A stretch of 64,000 bases of DNA from Diospyros lotus (lineage: Eukaryota; Streptophyta; Magnoliopsida; Ericales; Ebenaceae): assembly GCF_014633365.1 (NCBI RefSeq), contig NC_068346.1, positions 15,645,030-15,709,029 on the forward strand, read 5' to 3'. The first letter of the stretch is position 1; the number at the start of each line of letters is the position of its first letter. The position numbers and the translations under genes are program-made. Positions 56,351 through 64,000 of this stretch are shown here, in pieces. The notes beneath the pieces were generated by a model. It had not been told where the DNA came from. It saw only the letters and a program-made list of their open reading frames with translations, and searched no databases.

Positions 56351-57606
56351 TCATGTAATAATTAATCTTAGCTCACTCCTAAAATATTCAAACTTTTCTC
56401 TATCAAGGGGCTTTGTAAAGATATTTGCTACTTGATGATTTGTATCTATGAATTCAAGACTTATATCTCCTTTTTGAAGATGGTCTCTAATAAAGTGATG
56501 CTTTACTTCTATGTGTTTAGTTCTTGCATGAAACATTGGATTTCTTGTTAAAGCTATAGCACTAGTATTGTCACATTTTATTGGGATATTTTGAAGTCTT
56601 GTGCCGTAGTCTTCTACTTGATATTTAATCCACAGTATTTGAGCACAACAATTTCCAGCTGCTACATATTCAGCCTCTGTAGATGATAGAGCCACTGTGT
56701 TTTGCTTCCTACTTGACTAAGATACCAAACCATCTCCTAAGAATTGACATGAACCACTTGTACTTTTCCTATCTATTTTACATCCATCATAATCTGCATC
56801 AGTGTATGCTATTAGATCAAAATTGTTTGATTTAGCAGAAAATAGTTTTAGATTTGCAGTTCCTTTTAGATATCTTAAAATCCTTTTAACTGCTTTCAAG
56901 TGTGATTCTTTTGGATTAGATTGGAACCTAGCACATAAACACACACTAAACATAATGTCAGGTCTACTAGCTGTTAAATAAAGCAAAGAACCAATCATGC
57001 TTCTATAAAGCTTGTTGTCTATAGCCTTGCCTAACTCATCTTTATCTAGGCTTTGAGAACTACTCATAGGTGTAGCCATAGGTTTACAATCTTGAACATC
57101 AAATCTTTTAAGAAGATCTCTTATGTATTTTTGTTGAGAAATATATATACCCTCATCTTCTTGTTTTATTTGTAGTCCTAGAAAGTATTTAAGCTCACCC
57201 ATCATGCTCATCTCAAATTCTCCTTGCATAAGATTTGCAAATTGATCACATAGAGACTTATTTGTAGATCCAAATATGATATCATCCACATAGATTTGAA
57301 CTAATAGAATATCCTTATCATGACTTCTTATAAATAAGATTGTATCTATTTGGCCTCTTTTAAATCCTTTATCTAAGAGAAATTTACTAAGCCTTTCATA
57401 CCATGCTCTAGGGGCTTATTTTAGACCATATAAAGCTTTAGACAATTTGAACACATGGTCTTCATACTTGTGATTTTCAAAGCCTTGGGGTTGTTCTACA
57501 TAAACTTCTTCATTGATATATCCATTTAAGAAAGAACTCTTGACATCCATTTGATATAACTTGAAGTTTTTGTAACAAGCAAATGCTAATAACATTCTTA
57601 TGGCTT
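56351..57606 (-). pseudogene. pol: Copia RT-RNase H, disrupted
   Basis: The RT part reads MLLAFACYKNFKLYQMDVKS, then ALYGLK, a stop at about 57418, APRAWYERL, and the intact catalytic IYVDDIIFGS near 57285. RNase H follows with YTDADYDGCKIDRKSTSG and ALSSTEAEYVAAGN, ending EYFRSELRLIIT. Another stop at about 56718, where the codon differs by one base from Trp, cuts the last domain in two. Upstream, a one-base deletion at about 57606 separates it from the preceding frame. The motifs are otherwise well kept, so the lesions are young relative to the domain sequence. Confidence 0.85.
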
Positions 57607-58655
57607 CTAACCTAGCAAAGGGGCATAAGTTTCATCATAGTCAATACCTTCTTCTTGGCTATAACCTTGAGCCACTAGCCTTGCTTTATTTATAGTTACA
57701 ACTCCATTTTCATCCATCTTATTTCTAAATACCCATTTTGTGCCTAAAACTGGATAATCTTTTGATCTTGGAACTAGTTTCCAAATTCCATTTCTTTCAA
57801 ATTGATTTAATTCTTCTTGCATGGCTATAATCCAATTCTCATCCTCTAAAGCTTCTTTGACTTTTTTAGGTTCTACTTGAGATAGAAAGGCAGCATATTG
57901 CCATTCATTTCCAATGGATGATCTAATTCTAATGCCTTTGGATGGATCTCCTGTGATTTCATTCTCTTTGACATATTTCCTTTCTCTTGGAAATGTTAGT
58001 TCTTTTTCTACTTGATGCTCTTGTTCTCCTTCAAACGGATCATTCTCTTGAGTATTAGATTCATTTTTCTCTATTGAAAGCTTTTTAAAAGTTTGGGTTA
58101 CTTCATTTTCACCATCTTCCCTAAGTTTTGGAACTTCAATGCTTTTATCATCAACTATTACTTGAATTGTTTTCTCTACTACTAGGGTTCTTTTGTTGAA
58201 TACCCTATAACCTTTACTTTGAGATGAATATCCTAAAAATATACCTTTATCACTTTTAGCATCAAACTTTCCTAGAGATTCTTTTCCATTATTGAGAATA
58301 TAGCAAGTGCTACCAAAAACATGAAAATGACTTATGTTAGGCTTTCTTCCTTTGAATAGTTCATAGGGAGTCTTTTTCAATATAGGCCTTATTGAAACTC
58401 TATTTAATATGTGACAAGCAGTATGAATAGCCTCTGCCCAAAAATACTTAGGAATATTTTTATCACAAATCATTGTTCTAGCCATTTCTTGTAAGGATCT
58501 ATTATTTCTTTCTACTACACCATTTTGTTAGGGAGTCCTAGCACAAGAGAAATTATGATCTATTCCATTTTCTTCACAAAACAGTTTGAAAGATTCATTT
58601 TCAAATTCTCCTCCATGATCACTTCTTATCTTTGAAATACAAAAACATTTTTCTC
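57607..58655 (-). pseudogene. pol: Copia integrase C-terminal half and RT N-terminus
   Basis: The frame begins REKCFCISKIRSDHGGEFEN (second catalytic Asp of integrase), meets a stop near 58530 before QNGVVERNNRSLQ (catalytic Glu), then is open from 58485. It contains the HVFGSTCYILNNGKESLGKF linker of copia integrases, the acidic variable tail, and the RT start (ENWIIAMQEELNQFERNGIW, then GTKWVFRNKMDE). It ends at a one-base deletion after ETYAP. Confidence 0.85.
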
Positions 58656-58656
58656 T

Positions 58657-59480
58657 TTAAATTATTTCATTGAATATTTCAAAAGATCTAAAAGTTTCAT
58701 TCTTAGAGGCAAGAAAAATTACCCATGTGAATCTAGAATAATCATCTACTATTACAAAAACATATTGTTTACCTCCTAAGCTTAGAGTTCTCATTGGGCC
58801 AAACAAGTCTAAATGAAGTAGTGTTAGAGGTCTTGATGTTGATACTTCATTTTTTGGTTTGAATGATACACTAATTTGCTTACCTTTCATGCATGTGCCA
58901 CAAATATGATCTCTTTCAAATTTAAGCTTTGGCAATCCATTAACAAGGTCATGCTTAACTAACTTGTTGATTAAGTTCATACTAGCATGTCCTAGCCTAT
59001 TATGCCACAACCATGAGTTTTGAGAAGAATTTGCAACTAAACAATTTTCTATCTTAGATGATCCTAGAAAAGTAAGATAAACATTTCCTACTCTTTTTCC
59101 TTTTATCTTTATTCCTTTCATTTTTGGACAAATTACCTTACAGGAATTAGCATCAAAATGAACTTCTTAGTTCATATCACATAATTGACTTATGCTTATT
59201 AAATTATGTTTTAAATCATCAACAAGAAACACATTATCTAATGTAATGTTTTCAAAAGAAATGGAACCCATACCTATGATCTTACCTTGGGGAGTTGTCA
59301 CCATAGAAGACCTTATGTCCTTCCTTGAAGATGATATTGCTAAGAAGATCTTGATCTCCTGTCATGTGCCTTGAGCACCCACTATTAAGGAACCACTTGC
59401 TCCTTGAATCATTTGAAACCAACGCAGCCTACACAAAGAATCATTCACGTTGTTCCCTTTAGTACCCACATCATCTTGGG
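58657..59480 (-). pseudogene. pol: Copia protease remnant and integrase N-terminus
   Basis: Near 59360-59400 the protease signature reads SKWFLNSGCSRHMTG: the catalytic Asp of the usual DSG is Asn. The intervening frame has stops. From 59121 it is open: WLWHNRLGHAS with CGTCMKG (integrase zinc-binding HHCC) and LHLDLFGPM (first catalytic Asp), then VIVDDYSRFTWV. It stops at FNEII, followed by the next part in the same frame. Confidence 0.8.
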
Positions 59481-59500
59481 TCCATTCTTGTTAGAAGATA

Positions 59501-60300
59501 TTACATTTTAGGAACCCAGACTTGTTTGAATTTTTGAGGAAAATTTTGTATAAAGCATTTGTTAACTGAGTGACCATTTCCTCCACAGTAATGACATGTA
59601 ATACTTCTTTTTGAAAACTTTGGTTTAACGAATGGTTTTCTTTGAATAAACTTTTGATTTGAAGCTTTAACAAAAACTGTTTTACTGGAGCTTGTTTGGA
59701 ATGAATCAAATCCAATTTCTTGTTTATCTTCAAAATTTCTTTGAGCTCCAAGGATCATTTCTAGTTTATTTTTCCCTTCAACTAATTTTTCTAAAGATTT
59801 CTTCATGTCTTTGTTTTCTTTCAAGAGATTTTCTTTTTCAGTACTCAGACTGTTTCTTTCATCCTCTAATATTCCTATTTTATTTTTCAGCTCATTTACT
59901 TCGATTTTTAGAGAACTTGATTCCCTTTTTAAATCAATGTTTTTCTCTTTCAGATGCTCACATTCACTTAGCAGATCATTGAATGCATCATGTAGTTCTT
60001 CAAATGTAAAATCAAAAATTGAAGTAGGATGCTGAGAAGTTACCTCATCTTCAATATTAGCTATAAAGCAAATGTTGGCAACTTCATCATCTTGTGATTC
60101 ATCACTTGATGAGAGATCCTCTTCACCCCATGCAACTAGAGCCTTCTTCTTCATTTTCTTTCCTTGTGATCCTTCGTTTTTAGCTGAGGGCAGTCATTTC
60201 TCCTATGACCTAGCTTTTTACACTCAAAACATCGAATCTCATTAGAAGGGTTAGTTTCACTTTGATCTTTATCCTTCTTAAAACTTCATTTTTGATTAAA
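59501..60300 (-). pseudogene. gag: Copia Gag C-terminal half with two zinc knuckles
   Basis: A first knuckle, CFECKKLGHRRNDC, is encoded near 60190-60230. The open frame 59501-60154 then holds an acidic stretch (GEEDLSSSDESQDD), a long coiled coil (about residues 60-140, for example LKEKNIDLKRESSSLKIEVN), and a second knuckle, CHYCGGNGHSVNKC. It ends FKQVWVPKM, the usual junction to protease in SIRE-type elements. Confidence 0.8.
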
Positions 60301-61064
60301 TCTTCCTTTTTTCATAAATTTTCTAAATCTCCTTGCTAGTAGAGCAAACTCATCATCATCACTGTCTTGAGAGTCTTTTTCTTCATTTTCAACTTTAAAG
60401 GCTACATTCTTATCTTTCTTTGGTTTTGCATTATCACTTCATTTCATCATGATTTCATGAGTCATTAGTGATCCTAGTAGATTATCAAATTCAAGTTTGT
60501 TTACATCTTTTGCCTCAGTAATAGTAGTGACTTTAGGATCCCATGATCTAGGTAAACTTCTTAGAATCTTCCTAACTTTTTCACCATTTGTAAAAGTTTT
60601 TCCTAGAGAAAGGTTGAAACAATATCATTAAATCTGGTGTACATGTCTTTAATAGATTCATCTTCTTTCATAGTAAATAACTCATAGTCATGAACTAGAA
60701 TATTTATTTTTGTTTCTTTTACCTGGTTTATACCCTCATGAGTTACCTTTAGTTTATTCCAAATTTATTTAGCTGTCTTGCATGTTGATATTTGGTTGAA
60801 TTCCTTGGGGCATAGTGCACAAATCAATGTGTTCATTGCTTTTGCATTTGTCTCCATACTCATTCTCTCTTCAGCTGTCCATTTGTCCATTTTTTCCATG
60901 TCAGCCAAGGTGACTCCTTTCTTAATAGCTTGCATAAGACTTGAGTCCTGCATAAGATAGATATTCATTCTTGCTTTCCAATAATTGTAGTTAGTACCAT
61001 CAAAATAAGGTGGACGTGAAGTGCTCTGTCCTTCATGATGAGAGGACCTAGCAAAGTATGCCAT
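60301..61064 (-). pseudogene. gag: Copia Gag N-terminal half, disrupted
   Basis: The ATG at 61064 starts MAYFARSSHHEGQSTSRPPY, then FDGTNYNYWKARMNIYLMQD, the copia Gag (DUF4219/UBN2-type) signature. A TAA follows CKTAK at 60765; in the same frame the text resumes (IWNKLKVTHEGINQVKETKI), and a further lesion lies near 60600 after NDIVSTFL. Confidence 0.8.
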
Positions 61065-61117
61065 TATGTGGATCTTGACCCTAGGTTGTTAGACCTAATT
61101 GAAAACAATGGGAACCA

Positions 61118-61131
61118 GGCTCTAATACCAA
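61118..61131 (-). other. tRNA-iMet primer-binding site of copia element
   Basis: The minus strand reads TTGGTATTAGAGCC next to the 5' LTR. It is complementary to initiator tRNA-Met with one mismatch. Confidence 0.8.
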
Positions 61132-61132
61132 T

Positions 61133-62480
61133 TGATAGAATTGAAATGATATGGCACACACCAAGAGGGGGGTGAATTGGTATAATTAAAATTTCTTTTG
61201 AGGAACAGAGATGTCATTGATAAAGACCATGGATTCGTTAAACCTCAAGACCTTGAAATGGCACGATGAGGTATCAACCGTGTAAAGATAATCTCGTTTT
61301 GTGAAAAATAAATTTGAAATCTTATAAATGAATGAACAGAAAAAGTAAGGATAAACATGCAAACATGAATAAGTAAAAATAGAAGGCACAAAAGACACAG
61401 ATTTATAGTGGTTCGATTTTCCAAGGTTAGTCCACTACCTTAGCTACCCACTAAGGATTTTTAAGCAAATTCACTATCAACCCCCTACTCAAAACCCGAG
61501 TAGGTCCACTAGTCCGAGACTAGGAAATATACAAGCCTCCCAATTAAATGGGCCCTCTAGCTAATGCTAGGAAAAGCTACAGAAATTGTGAGAATGAAAA
61601 TCTAAGAGAACAACTCTTAGTTACAAGCTCTCTCTTTAAATAAAGAATCGAGGCTTAAAATAAATGTAACAGTGAGATACACAAGCCTCAGAAATAAAGT
61701 ACAGAGAGTAAAATTTAAAGCTCGATGTAACAGTGAAATCTTAGTAAATCAAGATATTCAATGTGTTCAACAGCTTTCAATTTGTCTTCAACCACCTATT
61801 TATAGTTGATGATGGATGAATTTGAATTTTGGACCGTTGTGGGTGGTTGGACGAGTATTAATTGTGCCAAAAACTAGTCGTTATAAGTTTCTGAGAAACA
61901 AACAGTCGATAGACAAAATAGGTTAGTCGACTATTTCTTCAAATAAAACTAGGCATAGTCTACAGACAAGAAAGCATACTCGACTATCTTCTAACATAAA
62001 TTACCCATAGTTAACAAACATATTCACATAGTCGACAGATACAAAAATATGAAGAAGATTTTAAAAATCATATACAAACATAGTCGACAGAAGAAAAATC
62101 ATAGTCAATTATCCTTACATGATAGTTGACAGAATGAAAAATAGTCAACAGAAGCCATATATAGTCGATAGATTATACAAGCATAGTTGACTATCCTTAG
62201 GCATAGTCGACTATCCTTAATAACATAGTCGACTATGCATTTTGAAAAAATGAAAACTTAACATATCTTCATTTTGATTCTTTTGAAAGCAAGTTGAGAT
62301 TATAAAAAATATATTTATTTTGAATTTAACCACACTCAACAATTCTTCTATAGATTTTCATACCTTGCTTCAAACTCATTTATTAAAGATTGATTTTCTC
62401 ATTCATATAATCCATATAGTAGAGATTGATTTTTATATAGTCATTATCAAAACCATTTTATTACCAAGAGTAAAATATCA
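61133..62480 (-). repeat. 5' LTR of copia element
   Basis: Same length and ends as 52861-54208. The TATA box reads on the minus strand at 61796-61804, and about 13 TAGTCGACTA-like words lie upstream of it at 61920-62240. Confidence 0.9.
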
Positions 62481-62989
62481 CATGGCCCCCCGCGGGGCCG
62501 CGCGCGCTCTCGTGAATGGGTGCTACCTAGTGCTTTAAAATGGCATCGTTTTGGCGCCTGGTTGGTTTATAAAAACCAGCCATTCTCCTCACACGGCTGC
62601 GGGTTCGATCCTACGACCATCCTGAGCCCCCTACGCCCGCCTGACCGTCTAATCCAGCCTCACCTTCATTTAGCGTTGCACTCATTTTATATTTATAGTG
62701 CTACTGCCTCCAGCTTCTTTTATTCCACTTATACCCCAAAACTTTTTCAAAAATTCCTCCAAGAAAACTTAATATTTGCTATTAAATTCCTCAAATCCTC
62801 TAATTTAATTTATTTTATTATTCCATAATTACTCCCAAATAAAATAATTAATTGCCTTAATTTTCCATTTCCTCAAAAACACCATAAATAAATATTTTCT
62901 CTAAAATTTCTAAATATTCAATAATAACCCAAAATATCATAATTAATAATTGCTATTTGTCTCCAAAATTCTAAGATGTTATAGGGGTG

Positions 62990-64000
62990 AACTGGTGATA
63001 GTTCGTCCGCCTTCTCCATGTGCCCCAACATTTTCACCTCACGAATCGACAAACAATCGTGCATTCTACCAGCGAGATTGAAAGAAACTATTGATAGTTT
63101 GCAAAGAGTTGGTGATAGTTTGTCTCACAATGGTGGACAGTTTCCCAAGGTTGTCGATTGTTTTAGCCTCTTTGCCCAAAACTTTCAAAAATTGCATCTA
63201 GATTCGCTATTAACTTTTAATAGCACTTTTATTATCTCATAATGACACTAAGGTCCTCGTTAACTCTTAATGACATGCAATTACAAAGAGCCAAAGAGCT
63301 TTTAAATCTAAAAGATCAAATAGGTAAAGAGCCTTTAAATCTAAAGATCTATTTCAGTCAAAGATCAAATAGTTTTCTTTGCACAAAGAGCTTTTAAATC
63401 TAAGAAGTTTTTGAAGCACCCAATTCACCCCCCCTCTTGGATATATATTTTTCTTACAATTACAAAGAGCCATTCACTATTAGTTTTAATTCATTTGATT
63501 GAGATAAAAAATATACTCAAATGAAATGACATTGGTTGCATACCAAATAATTATCATTCGAATAGTCAAATAAACACCATGAAAAACATTCAAATGAGGA
63601 TTTTCAGTAAGTCGATTGAGCATGTCACCACTCGAATACTCAATATCATTCAGTTGATTGGTGAATGAGACACAAAAACTTGTTTTTTGTTTCTTTCAAA
63701 GTATTTGACTGATGATAACACTTATTTGACTGAAATAGAGATACTCAAATGAGCACAAGGTGCCAGTTGATAACTGTCATATTATAGAGACTTTGGCACA
63801 CATGACAAATCTATCATTCGATTGGTACTTTCCATATTCTATTGAGGAGATTTATTAATGGATTGATATTTTATACAACATATTTTCTTCGCTTAAAAAG
63901 TAGTAAGTCCAACACATTTCCTTACTTGATAATTAACCTGATCCAAGTGATGGTTTAAAAGTTGAATAAACTAATTTTTGCATTACATTCAGTTAAATAC
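62990..64000. repeat. LTR-derived remnants at window end
   Basis: 'caattcaccccccctcttgg' (63420-63439) is the reverse complement of the start of SIRE-like LTRs at 23110 and 61160, so a plus-oriented copy ends here. Before it, gagcttttaaatctaa-like words recur four times (63286-63405). After it, words such as actcgaatactc and tcgattgag recall the LTR motif arrays. No gene is visible. Confidence 0.4.

Larger units (their letters stand above)
52861..62480 (-). mobile_element. SIRE/Maximus-type Ty1/copia element
   Basis: It has two 1348-bp LTRs (52861-54208, 61133-62480), a CATGG duplication at 52856-52860 and 62481-62485, a tRNA-iMet primer site beside the right LTR, and a polypurine tract beside the left one. 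Minus-strand order: 5' LTR, gag, protease, integrase, RT, RNase H, then an additional ORF before the 3' LTR. This order, the size of 9.6 kb and the long coiled-coil Gag fit the SIRE lineage. Gag-pol has several stops and frameshifts, so the copy is dead. About 13 differences, 11 of them transitions, occur in the first ~190 bp of the two LTRs. Confidence 0.92.
51431..62983 (-). repeat. Chromovirus-like LTR split by copia insertion
   Basis: On the plus strand it begins TGTAATGGCC next to the primer site and ends GATGTTATA, the same TG...TATA ends as the solo LTR at 23859-25662. Without the copia element and one TSD it is about 1.9 kb (51431-52860 plus 62486-62983). Its GC-rich centre (52770-52860 and 62486-62510) surrounds the insertion point. 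Confidence 0.5.

Noticed and set aside
62580..62620. B-box-like GGTTCGATCC (62602-62611) with a possible A-box upstream, suggesting a tRNA or SINE
   Set aside because: The flanking bases do not form a T-stem or acceptor stem, and the segment lies within an LTR. Probably chance.

Overview
The window is plant nuclear DNA, most likely from a eudicot. The evidence is a single-copy plant-type glycosyltransferase gene with a canonical GT/AG intron, a second small plant gene, and plant-specific LTR-retrotransposon lineages (Athila, Tat-like, SIRE/Maximus copia, chromovirus-like LTRs) nested in one another. All calls come from reading the sequence; no database search was run. Family names rest on primer-binding sites, polypurine tracts, target-site duplications (TSDs) and protein motifs.

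Layout. 1-12 kb: LTR remnants of a chromovirus-like and an Athila-like family, then a decayed Tat-like gag/protease region. This is cut by a 2.6-kb chromovirus-like solo LTR (4622-11866, TSD GTGTC), itself cut by a gag-only Tat-like element (7162-11783, TSD ATTCT) with a 95-bp tandem-repeat array. 12-20 kb is the gene island: a small intronless gene (12263-12658, minus), a hAT-like element (14483-15314) next to a coding-looking pseudogene fragment, and a two-exon GT17 beta-1,4-N-acetylglucosaminyltransferase-like gene (17815-19582, minus). 20-30 kb: a foldback element, a decayed Tat-like element, a SIRE-like LTR remnant with an inserted solo LTR (TSD ATCTT), and further LTR fragments.

30-45.5 kb: a gutted LTR element (30005-45451, TSD CCTTT) with four tandem copies of its primer-binding-site junction. 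Inserted in it is a young, almost intact 13.7-kb Athila-type element (30763-44483, minus strand, TSD TCGGC, tRNA-Asp primer site). Its Gag-Pol frame is open apart from one amber codon. Downstream of pol, where Athila elements often carry an env-like frame, it has two intact non-retroviral ORFs. One is a 181-residue basic protein with a Cys cluster. The other is a 219-residue homologue of LONELY GUY (LOG), the enzyme that releases active cytokinin bases from nucleotides. A promoter-like block (22-bp repeats, palindrome, TATA boxes) lies upstream of the pair, and two polypurine-tract copies bracket the promoter block and both ORFs. This retrotransposon-borne hormone-activation cassette is the most unusual item in the window.

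45.5-64 kb: a chromovirus-like element reduced to two LTR parts and a gag zinc-knuckle remnant (46188-50756); another chromovirus-like LTR (51431-62983) split by a complete 9.6-kb SIRE-type copia element (52861-62480, minus, TSD CATGG). The copia gag-pol is broken in several places. It carries an additional ORF after pol, and an array of TAGTCGACTA-like palindromes found both in its LTR U3 and just upstream of the additional ORF. The last kilobase is LTR-derived remnant sequence.
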